This document shows, piece after piece, positions 35,927 to 45,092 of a DNA stretch of 64,000 nt (positions are counted from its first letter, which is position 1; the number at the start of each line of letters is the position of its first letter). This DNA comes from JBHHUI01 sp965248775. GTDB lineage: Bacteria; Chloroflexota; Anaerolineae; Anaerolineales; JBHHUI01. Location: assembly GCA_965248775.1 (NCBI GenBank), contig OZ252150.1:2604001-2668000 (forward strand), in the 5' to 3' direction. Under the pieces are notes generated by a model. It worked only from the letters and a program-made list of their open reading frames with translations. It was not told where the DNA came from and made no database searches. The translations under genes and the position numbers were made by a program.

Positions 35927-37606
35927 ATGAGCGAGCAGCTTAACAAATACAGTGCGCGCGTCACCCAACCTGCCTCGCAGGGGGCCTCGCAAGCTATGCT
36001 TTTTGGCACCGGTCTGACAGAGGCGGACATGAGCAAGGCGCAGGTAGGGATTGCCAGTATCTGGTATGAAGGCAACACCTGTAACATGCACCTGAACGAC
36101 CTCTCTGCACGCGTGAAGGAAGGTGTGAGTGCATCCGGCCTCGTCGGAATGCGCTTCAACACGATCGGTGTGAGCGATGGTATCTCGATGGGCACCGAGG
36201 GGATGAGTTTTTCGCTGCAATCACGAGATCTGATCGCAGACAGCATTGAGACTGTTATGGCCGCGCAATGGTACGACGCTTGCATTTCCTTGCCGGGCTG
36301 TGACAAAAACATGCCAGGTTGCATTATGGCCCTGGCGCGGCTCAACCGTCCCGGACTTATGGTGTATGGTGGCACGATTCGCGCCGGACACTTGAACGGC
36401 GACAAACTCGATATTGTTTCAGCCTTTCAGAGTTATGGACAGTTCATCGCTGGTGCGATTGACGACAAACAACGCCGCGCTATTGTGCGACATAGTTGCC
36501 CGGGACCCGGTGCGTGCGGGGGCATGTACACAGCGAACACGATGGCATCAGCTATCGAAGCACTCGGAATGTCGCTTCCATCCAGTTCGAGCACACCGGC
36601 CGAGGACGGCGGGAAGATGGATGAGTGTTACCGAGCCGGGGAAGCCGTGCGGCTGCTGCTGGAAAAGGATATTAAACCGCGTGACATCATGACGCGCGAG
36701 GCATTTGAAAATGCGATGGTCGTTGTGATGGCGCTCGGCGGTTCGACAAATGCAGTGCTCCATCTGATCGCAATGGCGCGCGCGGTGGATGTGCCGCTTG
36801 TCATTGATGATTTCCAGACAGTCAGTGATCGCGTACCCTACCTTGCAGACCTGAAACCGAGCGGACAGTTTGTGCAGGAAGACCTGCACGCTGTGGGTGG
36901 TGTGCCGGGTGTGATGAAGATGCTCTTGGATGCTGACCTCCTCAACGGTGACTGCCTCACGGTCACCGGTAAATCCGTGGCGGAAAACCTGGCTTCTCTG
37001 CCGGCGCTGCAGCAGGATCAGGAGGTAATCCGCGCACTGGATAAGCCTATCAAAGCATCCGGCCATATACAGATTTTGCGTGGCAATCTTGCGCCACAGG
37101 GTGCTGTTGCGAAGATCACCGGCAAGGAGGGCGAGCGCTTTGTTGGTCCGGCGAAAGTCTATGACTCGGAAGAAGATATGCTGCATGCACTGGAAAAACA
37201 GCAGATCGAAAAAGGCGATGTGATCGTCATCCGCTACGAAGGCCCGAAGGGTGGCCCGGGCATGCCGGAAATGCTCACACCGACGTCCGCCATCTCCGGC
37301 GTCGGTCTCGGAGCTGATGTTGCCTTACTCACCGATGGACGCTTCTCCGGTGGCTCGCACGGCTTTATCGTCGGCCACATAACCCCGGAAGCGCAGGAGG
37401 GTGGCCCCATCGCCCTGGTTCTGGATGGAGACCAGATCACTATCGACGCCAATACCCACACCATTTCCGTTGCTGTGAGCGACGCCGAGATGGACTCGCG
37501 CCGGGAGGCGTGGAGCATGCCTCCTTATAAAGCAACACGTGGCACGCTTTATAAATACATTAAGAATGTAAAGTCGGCTTCAGAAGGTTGTGTCACAGAC
37601 GAGTAA
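35927..37606 (+). CDS. ilvD: dihydroxy-acid dehydratase
   Basis: 559 residues, full length. The enzyme converts 2,3-dihydroxy-isovalerate (and the methylvalerate) to the 2-keto acids of valine and isoleucine synthesis, using an Fe-S cluster and Mg2+. Cluster Cys residues occur in GNTCNMHLNDL, LPGCDKNMPGCIMAL and HSCPGPGACGGMYTANTMAS. The C-terminal swivel part has VIRYEGPKGGPGMPEML and TDGRFSGGSHGFIVGHITPE with the catalytic Ser region. The gene is embedded with TfoX, Nudix and SixA genes, not with other ilv genes. avtA, another valine-related gene, lies 8.5 kb away on the opposite strand. Confidence 0.95.
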   Translation: MSEQLNKYSARVTQPASQGASQAMLFGTGLTEADMSKAQVGIASIWYEGNTCNMHLNDLSARVKEGVSASGLVGMRFNTIGVSDGISMGTEGMSFSLQSRDLIADSIETVMAAQWYDACISLPGCDKNMPGCIMALARLNRPGLMVYGGTIRAGHLNGDKLDIVSAFQSYGQFIAGAIDDKQRRAIVRHSCPGPGACGGMYTANTMASAIEALGMSLPSSSSTPAEDGGKMDECYRAGEAVRLLLEKDIKPRDIMTREAFENAMVVVMALGGSTNAVLHLIAMARAVDVPLVIDDFQTVSDRVPYLADLKPSGQFVQEDLHAVGGVPGVMKMLLDADLLNGDCLTVTGKSVAENLASLPALQQDQEVIRALDKPIKASGHIQILRGNLAPQGAVAKITGKEGERFVGPAKVYDSEEDMLHALEKQQIEKGDVIVIRYEGPKGGPGMPEMLTPTSAISGVGLGADVALLTDGRFSGGSHGFIVGHITPEAQEGGPIALVLDGDQITIDANTHTISVAVSDAEMDSRREAWSMPPYKATRGTLYKYIKNVKSASEGCVTDE

Positions 37607-37612
37607 GGCGCG

Positions 37613-38077
37613 ATGATTGACGAACACTGGTATGCACGCCCTCCAAATGCAGAACCGAAACGCTGCGCCGGTGGGGTGGTGGTGCGCCTGGAAAGAGAGC
37701 GTATCCTGATTGCGTTTGTTCGCGAATCCAAACACTCTGACTTTTTCCTTCCAAAGGGACACGTCGAGCCGGGCGAATCCTTGGAGCAGGCTGCTCGCCG
37801 GGAGATCGAAGAAGAGGCCGGTCTGGTCGAGCTGGTCTACCTGGATGATCTCGGGATACAGGAGCGTTTCAATTTTCCACGCACGAAGTGGAAGCGCATC
37901 CACTACTTTCTTTATACAACGGATCACGAATCGGGAGCACCGACGGATAGCGAGCATGACTATCGTCTGGAGTGGTTTGCCCTTGATGATCTCCCTTCGA
38001 TTTTCTGGCCGGAACAACGCAGGTTGCTGGAAGAAAATCGTGAGCGCATAGAGGCTGTGATAAGACAAGCAACATGA
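37613..38077 (+). CDS. Nudix hydrolase
   Basis: 154 residues. The Nudix box reads GHVEPGESLEQAARREIEEE then AGL, matching GX5EX7REUXEEXGU exactly, so Mg-dependent pyrophosphate hydrolysis is expected. The group resembles diadenosine-polyphosphate or nucleotide-sugar hydrolases (KHSDFFLPKGHVEPGE). It starts 6 bp after ilvD and overlaps the SixA start by 4 bp (ATGA), so it is clearly cotranscribed. A nucleotide-sanitising role together with the SixA phosphatase is conceivable but unproven. Confidence 0.9.
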   Translation: MIDEHWYARPPNAEPKRCAGGVVVRLERERILIAFVRESKHSDFFLPKGHVEPGESLEQAARREIEEEAGLVELVYLDDLGIQERFNFPRTKWKRIHYFLYTTDHESGAPTDSEHDYRLEWFALDDLPSIFWPEQRRLLEENRERIEAVIRQAT

Positions 38078-38565
38078 AGACACTACTAATCATGCGACAC
38101 GCAAAATCGAGTTGGCGTGATGACAACCCGGCCGATCATGATCGTCCGCTTAACAAACGCGGTAGACGCGATGCACCGCGCATGGCACGACTACTCGTGG
38201 ATGAAAGCCTGACGCCAGACTTGATTATTAGCTCTACGGCGTTGCGTGCAGTACGGACGGCCGAAGCGGTGGCCGATGAAGGCGGCTATCAGATCGAGCT
38301 CGAATTCAGGCGCGATCTATATCTTGCCGCTGCCGAAGCATCTATCGAAACCCTGCGTGATTTCGCAGGCGATGTTGCTATTGTGATGCTTGTTGGCCAC
38401 AACCCTGGCATGGAAGAACTTGTTCACGATTTACACGGCGACTACATGCGGATGCCTACGGCGGCCATTGCTCATGTGCAACTGCCGATTGAAAATTGGT
38501 CGGAAATGGATGATGCCACCGAAGGGAAATTGGTGCATTTGTGGCGTCCGAAAGAACTGCCTTGA
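38074..38565 (+). CDS. sixA: SixA-type phosphohistidine phosphatase
   Basis: 163 residues. The catalytic RHG-like motif is LLIMRHAKSSWRDDNPADHD, followed by RPLNKRGRRDAPRMA. The second Arg region is IISSTALRAVRTAEAVADE and the distal His is in VMLVGHNPGMEELVHDL. SixA dephosphorylates His in phosphorelay or PTS proteins. The ATG overlaps the Nudix stop, indicating translational coupling, a pairing seen in actinobacterial MutT/SixA genes. It ends the cluster. Confidence 0.9.
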   Translation: MKTLLIMRHAKSSWRDDNPADHDRPLNKRGRRDAPRMARLLVDESLTPDLIISSTALRAVRTAEAVADEGGYQIELEFRRDLYLAAAEASIETLRDFAGDVAIVMLVGHNPGMEELVHDLHGDYMRMPTAAIAHVQLPIENWSEMDDATEGKLVHLWRPKELP

Positions 38566-38677
38566 GTCAGATTCTCTTCTCGCTCTGAAAACAACATAGA
38601 CGTGCTATCGTCAGCGTCGGTTTATCCAACGCCATAACATGATGGGCGTCGTGTACGCCAAATCCAAAGTTATATAA

Positions 38678-41306
38678 GTGAACTATACGATTCCTTTCGA
38701 AAAGGTCTCTGCGGGAGATATTTCTTTAGTCGGCGGTAAGGGCGCTAACCTCGGGGAAATGAAGCGCGCCGGTTTGCCGGTCCCCTCTGGGTTCTGTGTG
38801 TCAACTGAAGCATTTCGATTATTTATGGATGCCTCGGGCGTTACCAAAAAACTGTATACAACATTGGATGGTCCTGCTTCAGATGAAGTGCAAGGCGTCC
38901 GTGTGGCCGGCGAGGACATTCGTGCAAAGCTACGCCGCGTACCGATTCCCGCTGTCGTCAGCGCTGACGTTCTGAAAGCCTGGGAGGCGAGCGGCAAAGA
39001 ACATCCCTACGCTGTACGCTCAAGCGCAACCGCCGAAGACCTGCCCTCAGCGTCCTTCGCCGGACAGCAGGATACTTTTCTCAATGTGCGCGGCTCAGAC
39101 GAACTGCTCGACAAGCTGCGTGCCTGCTGGGTTTCGCTCTTTACCGGCCGCGCCATTCTCTATCGAATGCATAATGAATTTGCTCATCGTGATGTTGCGC
39201 TCTCGGTGGTTGTGCAGCGCATGCTGCAGCCGCAGGTCTCGGGCATTCTCTTCACCGCCGATCCGGTTAGTGGGCATCGGCAGATCGCCACCATCGATGC
39301 CAGCTTTGGCTTGGGCGAGGCACTCGTACAGGGTCTCGTCACGCCCGACCATTACAGGGTAGATAAGCGCAATGGTGAAATCCTGGCGGCAAACGTTGCC
39401 GACAAGCAGCTTGCTATCCAGCCTGATCCCGCGGGCGGTGTTATGGAACAACAACTCGCTCCCACGCAACGAAATGCACGTGTACTTGACGATGTGCAGC
39501 TGGGCGCCATAACCGAACTTGGTAAAAGAGTCGAATCCCATTACGGTCAACCACAAAGACATTGAGTGGAGCCTGCAGGATGGCGAGTTGTTTCTGCTGC
39601 AAACGCGCCCGATTACTTCGCTCTATCCACTGCCAAAACCATCACCGCCAGATGACGCGTTGCGAGTGTATATCAGCCTCAGCCACGCGCAGGTGATGAC
39701 CGATCCGATGCCGCCGCTCTCGATCTCGATCTGGCGACTGCTCCTACCATTTGGCATCTCTGACTCACCTGGCAGGCTCAATCCGTATGTGTGCTCCGCC
39801 GGCGGGCGGATATATGTTGATATTTCGCCGTTACTGCAGCATCCGATTGCAAAGCATATGTTGTCCCGATTTCTAAATGTTGCGGATGTGTTGATTGCGA
39901 ATGCGGTCAGGACTCTCATACGGCGCGATGATTTCAAGAACAGTGCAGTGCAGATGACTGATAAAGTGCATACGCCGAGACTCTTGCGCTGGGTTTTGCC
40001 GTCGGAAGGTGCTAAAGAGAAGATCAATCAACGCCTTGATGAATATCTGCAGGCCAATCGTACGCGCATTGAAAAGGCCTCCCCAGGTGCCGAGCGTCTG
40101 CGCCTTGTACAAGACTGGCTCGGTCGCATCTTTATGGAAGCCGCATTGTCGCTGCCCCCGTATCTCGTTGCAGGCGTGTTTGCGAATGTACTCGTCGGAC
40201 GCCTCACACATGGTCGGGCGGAGCAATCGGATCTGGATGCCCTTGGGCGAGGCCTGGAAGGCAATGTCACCACAATGATGGATCTGGAAGTAGGCGATCT
40301 GGCCGACAAGGCGCGTGAGTCGCCGGAATTGGTGGCGCAGCTGCGCAGTGGTCAGACCAGCCTCGATACCTTTGCCGAGCTTCCAGGTAGCGGGCCGTTT
40401 CTCAGCGCGCTCGCTGCTTTCCTGGATCGCTATGGCATGCGCGGACCGGCAGAGATAGACCTTAGCCGGGCGCGCTGGACAGATGATCCGAGGTCACTAT
40501 TCCAAGCGATTGCGGGGAGTTTGCACGTCGAGGAAGTTGGACGTCACCGTGTCTATCATCAACGCCTCGTCGCGGAAGGGCAGGCGGCTGCCACGCGACT
40601 CGTCGCGGCAGCGCGCGCAGGCCCGCTTGGGTGGATTCGTGCTTCCATCGTTGGGCGCTTGGTGCGCGTGGCACGCGAGTTGCTGCCGATACGCGAACAC
40701 CCGAAGTTCATGCTCGTGCGCGCGATGCACATTGCGAAGCAGGCCATCCTGGAGGGCGCTGCTATGCTCGTGGAGCAGGGACGTTTAGGTGCGCAGGACG
40801 ATGTCTGGTTCCTGACATTGCCGGAAATGGTTGCTGCACTGGAAGATCAGAACGAGGAATTGAAGACCCGCATCGCCATCCGCCGGGAAGCGCATGTGCA
40901 AACTGCACATCTGACGCCTCCGCGAGTCATGACCAGCATGGGCGAAATTCCGGCCGTGCGTTATGAGCGCGCTGATTTGCCACAGGGCGCGCTCCCGGGT
41001 ACATCGGTGTCCGTCGGAGTTGTGGAAGGTGTCGCGCGAGTCATTCTCGATCCCAGTGCGGAAGTGCTCAACGTGGGCGAGATTCTAGTTGCTCCATTTA
41101 CCGACCCAGGTTGGACACCGTTGTTCATCAATGCGGCCGGTCTGGTGATGGAGGTCGGAGGCGTGATGACACATGGCTCCGTTGTCGCGCGAGAATATGG
41201 AATTCCAGCAGTGGTGGGAGTACTGAATGCCACAAAACGAATCCAGACGGGGCAGCAGATTCGCGTGGATGGGGATGCAGGCTATGTGCGTGTACTCGAA
41301 AAATAA
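38678..41306 (+). pseudogene. rifampicin phosphotransferase / PEP-synthase-like enzyme, one frameshift
   Basis: About 875 residues, the size of rifampicin phosphotransferase. GTG 38678 starts the PPDK_N ATP-grasp domain (VGGKGANLGEMKRAGLPVPS, YAVRSSATAEDLPSASFAGQ, SGILFTADPVSGHRQ). A frameshift at about 39555-39558, an extra A in CACAAAGAC, separates HYGQPQ from DIEWSLQDGELFLLQTRPIT. A long middle domain follows (39600-40960). The C-terminal swivelling domain has the phospho-His motif GGVMTHGSVVAREYGIPAVV, close to the RPH group. RPH transfers phosphate from ATP to rifamycins, while related PEP synthases act on pyruvate; sequence alone does not decide. The lesion is in a short A run and could be a sequence error. 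Confidence 0.8.
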
Positions 41307-41434
41307 GCAGCGATGTCTATGTTGACCAAGGGTCTAGATTAATAGCACTCGAAGGCGCGTTGGCTGACTACAAATGGTATTATTGCGCGAACACAATACA
41401 ACTCAACTAGTTCAGAATCGAAAGGGGATATATT

Positions 41435-41989
41435 ATGGCAAAAGTAATTGTTGTTGGCGATGGCCCTGGCGGGCTAAGCGCGGCCCTATTTCTATCCAAG
41501 CTGGAAATGGACGTTACAGTTTTTGGAGTAGACAAAACATCTATGCACAGCGCGATGCTCTATAACTACCTGGGTATCCCTGAAATGACAGGTAGTGAGT
41601 TTCAAGAGATTGCCCGTCTGCAGGTAACCGGCTTTGGGGCTGATTTGCAAAACAAGCAGGTAACGGGCATCGAGAAAACAGACATTGGCTTTATAGCCAC
41701 CACAGAGGATGGCACAAAGCATGAGAGCAAATACGTTGTGCTTGCGGAGGGTAAAGGCGTGAAATTGAATGTCAACCTGGGATTAACCAAAGCGGGCACG
41801 AATGTAGAGACGGGGGACTCTGGCCGTACTAGCATAGACAATTTATATGTGGTCGGGCGCAGCACCAGTATTCTTCGCACCCAGGCCATCATTTCTGCTG
41901 GGCAGGGTGCCGCCGCGGCTCTCGATATTCTATCTATCGAATTAGGGAAAGATGTACGCGACTTCGATGAGGTACCAAAAGAAGAATAA
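41435..41989 (+). CDS. short thioredoxin-reductase-like FAD protein
   Basis: 184 residues. The N-terminal FAD motif VIVVGDGPGGLSAALFLSKL and the C-terminal FAD-binding segment SIDNLYVVGRSTSILRTQAI are present, but the NADPH-binding domain and the redox CxxC of thioredoxin reductase are absent. The protein contains only the FAD half, a recognised short subgroup of unknown role. AAAGGGG lies about 9 bp before the ATG. The next gene starts within its 3' end, so electrons or translation may be coupled to the membrane molybdopterin protein, an inference from position. Confidence 0.8.
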   Translation: MAKVIVVGDGPGGLSAALFLSKLEMDVTVFGVDKTSMHSAMLYNYLGIPEMTGSEFQEIARLQVTGFGADLQNKQVTGIEKTDIGFIATTEDGTKHESKYVVLAEGKGVKLNVNLGLTKAGTNVETGDSGRTSIDNLYVVGRSTSILRTQAIISAGQGAAAALDILSIELGKDVRDFDEVPKEE

Positions 41990-43043
41990 CCGAGTTCGGA
42001 ATTTCTCGCGCACTACAAACTTAATCGTTGGCAGGATGTTCCTCCGCTTCACGAACGGCACACTGCTTGCGTTACTAACGAGCCTAACTCTCACCGGGCT
42101 GTACGGCCTCATGTGGCCCTGGCCGGTGTGGATGTTCGAAGTACATCGCATCTCGGCTTGGGCACTGATCGTGCTCAGCCCGTGGAAAGTTGTAGTCGCA
42201 GCCCGCTCGCTCCGGCGTGGGATAGACCGGAGGTTTAAACGAAGCTGGGCCATCGCTGTATCGTTGCTCCTCGCGACGGCGGTGATCAGCGTGCTCGTGT
42301 TGGGGCTTCTTTGGACCTGGCGCATCGGGCCGGAACGGCCACTGTGGTACCAGACGATGATCTCGTGGCACTGGTATGTTGCGCTCGCTCTCATTGTCCC
42401 TCTACTGTTCCACGTGTGGCAGCGCTGGCCGCGTCCCAGGCGGGCCGACTTCACTTCGCGTCGTAGCGCCATCAAGCTGCTCGGGTTGGGTGTCGCCGGC
42501 GTGGGCTTTTGGGCGGTGGCCGAGACACTTTCTCGGTTCCGGCAGGATCCACTTGCATTGCGACGCTACAGCGGCTCGCGCGAGGACGGCTCGTTTACCG
42601 GGCTCGGCTATCCAGTTAACAATATGGTTGGGGAGGGCAAGATCGTGCTCGACCCGCAGACCTGGCAGCTAAAGTTCGGCGGGAATGTTGCTGCGCCGTT
42701 GGTGTTGGACTACGAGCAAATCCTGGCAATGCCGTCTGTCGAGAAGACCGTCACGCTCGACTGCACCGACGGTTGGTATTCCACACAGGTGTGGCGCGGC
42801 GTCCCGCTGGCGGACCTGCTCCAGCTGGCTGGAAGCACGCGATCTGCTCTGGGCGTGGAACTAAAAGCTGCTTCCGGTTACTTCGCCGTGCTGTCGATGC
42901 CGGAGGTCGCCGACACGATCCTGGCGACACATGTAGGGGGCGTGCCATTCGACCATGGGCACGGCGCGCCCCTCCGCGCTGTTGTCCCGGCCCGCCGCGG
43001 CTGGCAGTGGGTGAAGTGGCTGGTACGGATTAAAGTACTCTGA
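41952..43043 (+). CDS. membrane protein with cytochrome-b561-like helices and sulfite-oxidase-like domain
   Basis: 363 residues if begun at 41952; ATG 41967 or 42036 are alternatives and would reduce the overlap with the flavoprotein gene. Four hydrophobic helices come first (GTLLALLTSLTLTGLYGLMW, IAVSLLLATAVISVLVLGLL) with His residues in FEVHRISAW and MISWHWYVALAL that could bind haem. A twin-arginine-like SRRSAIKLLGLGVAGVGFWA precedes the Oxidored_molyb domain, whose Mo-ligand Cys is in VTLDCTDGWYSTQVWRGVPL. The domain ends RRGWQWVKWLVRIKVL. It is likely a periplasm-facing or exported molybdo-enzyme wired to the membrane. Substrate unknown. Confidence 0.83.
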   Translation: MYATSMRYQKKNNRVRNFSRTTNLIVGRMFLRFTNGTLLALLTSLTLTGLYGLMWPWPVWMFEVHRISAWALIVLSPWKVVVAARSLRRGIDRRFKRSWAIAVSLLLATAVISVLVLGLLWTWRIGPERPLWYQTMISWHWYVALALIVPLLFHVWQRWPRPRRADFTSRRSAIKLLGLGVAGVGFWAVAETLSRFRQDPLALRRYSGSREDGSFTGLGYPVNNMVGEGKIVLDPQTWQLKFGGNVAAPLVLDYEQILAMPSVEKTVTLDCTDGWYSTQVWRGVPLADLLQLAGSTRSALGVELKAASGYFAVLSMPEVADTILATHVGGVPFDHGHGAPLRAVVPARRGWQWVKWLVRIKVL

Positions 43044-43057
43044 TCCCGTAGGCGTAA

Positions 43058-43588
43058 TTAATCGCTGGCGACCAGCGCCTGCAGGATTTCGTCCAGCGCA
43101 TCATCGGCCAAAGCGCGCATCTCGTCGTCGGTGCGGTCCTGGATTGGGTGTGGGACAAAAACTGCGGTCGGTTCAAAACCAAGTGCCTTCGATTGTGCCG
43201 CGGCGGCGGGGATAAATTCTGTCGAGGCGACAAACATGCTAGGTATGCCGCGTTCTTCAAGTTCTGCGATATCGTGCATACTGCACGTTGTGCAGGACCC
43301 TCAATCGGCTAGCGCTTCAATGACAACGTCACACTCCATGGCAATGGTCTGTTGCAAATCAAGGGGTGCAACGCGAGTATAGGTTGGTTTGCGGTAGAGC
43401 TTCACATTCAATCCACGCTGCTCCAACAGACCCGTAAGGTGGGTTAGGAAGATATTTCCGCGTGCTTTGGAAATATCTATCAGTCCAATTGTGAGGCCAT
43501 CCAGCGTCACGGGACGCGGCACGCGGCTGCGACTCGCCGGAGTGCGTTCCGATGTTGGGTCGAGTAAGGTTAGATTCTGAGTTGTCAT
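43058..43588 (-). CDS. UGSC-family selenoprotein (in-frame TGA = selenocysteine)
   Basis: Read through TGA 43301-43303 the gene encodes 176 residues with selenocysteine at position 96. The N-terminal part has LTIGLIDISKARGNIFLTHL and MECDVVIEALAD. Then comes U-GSCTTCSMHDIAELEERG, the motif that names the UGSC family, whose homologues carry U or Cys at this spot. The remainder (AVFVPHPIQDRTDDEMRA) is also family-like and stays in the same frame to TAA. AAGGAG precedes the ATG. A CTGCAC/GTGCAG stem-loop lies 5 bases beyond the TGA. The gene is downstream of a thioredoxin-like gene. A split into two ORFs (43301-43588 and 43058-43279) would be the wrong reading. The redox role is inferred. Confidence 0.87.
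43281..43295 (-). promoter_or_regulatory. SECIS-like hairpin after the selenocysteine codon
   Basis: On the coding strand CUGCAC-AAC-GUGCAG forms a perfect 6-bp stem starting 6 bases after UGA, the window in which bacterial SECIS elements sit. The apical loop is short (AAC) and lacks the usual GU of the E. coli consensus, so the precise structure is uncertain. Confidence 0.45.
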
Positions 43589-43649
43589 ACGTACTCCTTG
43601 TTAGAACTTCGAGCTCAATCTTTAATCGCGTTCTTCCCAGCCAATTTTC

Positions 43650-45086
43650 TCACTGCTTAATTGCCACTGTCACCGGCGTAGTGCCCCGTGGACCGGCATT
43701 TGGCCAGCCGCTGATAATGGCGGAAAACATACCGGCGGTTCCACCAGCATGCACGATTACAATCCCTTCCGGACGGAATTTGGACATTACATCCTGAATC
43801 ATTTCCGGCGGCATGCCCTCGGCAATACCGCCCGCGCCGCGCACGATCTCCTCTCGCGGTAATTGTAGCAAGGCATGCAGCTCTTCTTTGAGCCGGGTTT
43901 TGCTCCAACCTGCATCCCGGAAGATACGGGCGTGCTCGGGAGAAATTACGAGCAAAGCATCCGAGGCCTGTACCATCTTTGCATGGCACACCGTGCGCAA
44001 GCTGGCGGCAAAGGATCGTGCCAGCGATTCCGGCTCCCGCGAAATCTGATCCATAACAGCCTGCACGCCGTCGCCGGCAAACAATGTAACGGTTGACGCC
44101 TCCGCCGTAAAGCCGCGCTCAACGGCCAGTGATTCCCACGGTGAGTTCTCTTCAGACTCCGCGAAGCAGAACGTATACTTGCCCGGATTACCGAGCACAG
44201 CGCGGTCTACTTCGCCCGGACGCCCGCCGCCCACGTTGCGGATAACAAGTTGCAATGCACGCCCAATGGTGGCGTTGGCGCGATTGCCCTGCCCAAGTGC
44301 ATTAATGCCGCTGTTCATCCCGATACGCTGCACGACGGATCCATTGACAATCACAACCGGGCTGGAGAAATAGGTCGTGGCGAGTACGCCTTGCATTGCA
44401 AACGCATCTAGAAAAGCTGCTTCCACAGCCGCCAGTACCACCGGCAGATATTCGGGTTTGCAGCCTGCCAGCACGGCATTGATCGCCACCTTCTCAACAG
44501 TGCATTCCGCGTAGTCCGGTGGCGCCAGCCCAACAACTTCGTCCGGCGCGCGCTGCGTGCCTTGCAACATGCGCAATACGCGCTCGGGAGTCGGGGGTAC
44601 AACAGGTAGGCCAGCGGTCCAGCCGCGCGCGTAACAAGCCTCGATCGCATCTTCAATTTCAGCGAGCTCCACCTGACGGGAGCGGAGGTCATCACCAAAG
44701 CGAGCGGCAAGTTTCTCGGGCATGCCCGGTTCGAGTGAGCGCGAGCCGCAGCCCGGTCTCCAATCTGGCAAATCCAAGCCGAGGCCTTCAATACCTGTAA
44801 ATGTTTCCCATTCAGCACGGTCCCAACCGGCAATACGTTCGCTTTCCTGACCTGCCGTTACTCGGATCAGCGTCGGCACATATTCGATATTCAAATCGTA
44901 GGAGATTTCGAGATAGGAATCGTCCACAACGCCCGGCACATCAGCTGGAAACGTCGTACCCTCCTGCGAATAGATCGTGACAGGCAGGTGGCTGGCCGCA
45001 AGCTGTTTGAACACCGGTTCCGCTAACACACAGGTCGGGCAACCATGCCAGCAGATCAAATGCAAACCATCGGTGAGAGTTTTCAT
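43650..45086 (-). CDS. thioredoxin-fold protein with UGSC-associated C-terminal domain
   Basis: 478 residues. Residues 1-90 are a thioredoxin-like domain with active site HGCPTC at 14-19 and a cis-Pro-like VPTLIRV. Then a long domain follows with YARGWTAGLPVVPPTPERVL, YAECTVEKVAINAVLAGCKP, VVIVNGSVVQRIGMNSGINA and GIVIVHAGGTAGMFSAIISG. I recognise the GLPVVPPT-type domain only as a partner of UGSC proteins and cannot give its reaction. It is 61 bp upstream of the selenoprotein and 6 bp downstream of an EamA transporter gene, so the three form one operon. Several conserved Cys suggest a thiol or selenol redox unit. Confidence 0.75.
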   Translation of the reverse strand: MKTLTDGLHLICWHGCPTCVLAEPVFKQLAASHLPVTIYSQEGTTFPADVPGVVDDSYLEISYDLNIEYVPTLIRVTAGQESERIAGWDRAEWETFTGIEGLGLDLPDWRPGCGSRSLEPGMPEKLAARFGDDLRSRQVELAEIEDAIEACYARGWTAGLPVVPPTPERVLRMLQGTQRAPDEVVGLAPPDYAECTVEKVAINAVLAGCKPEYLPVVLAAVEAAFLDAFAMQGVLATTYFSSPVVIVNGSVVQRIGMNSGINALGQGNRANATIGRALQLVIRNVGGGRPGEVDRAVLGNPGKYTFCFAESEENSPWESLAVERGFTAEASTVTLFAGDGVQAVMDQISREPESLARSFAASLRTVCHAKMVQASDALLVISPEHARIFRDAGWSKTRLKEELHALLQLPREEIVRGAGGIAEGMPPEMIQDVMSKFRPEGIVIVHAGGTAGMFSAIISGWPNAGPRGTTPVTVAIKQ

Positions 45087-45092
45087 TGACGA

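Noticed and set aside
43301..43588. Two short genes separated by a stop in the UGSC region
   Set aside because: Both frames are the same, there is no ribosome site before the second, and the joined protein matches the U-GSC motif of one family.
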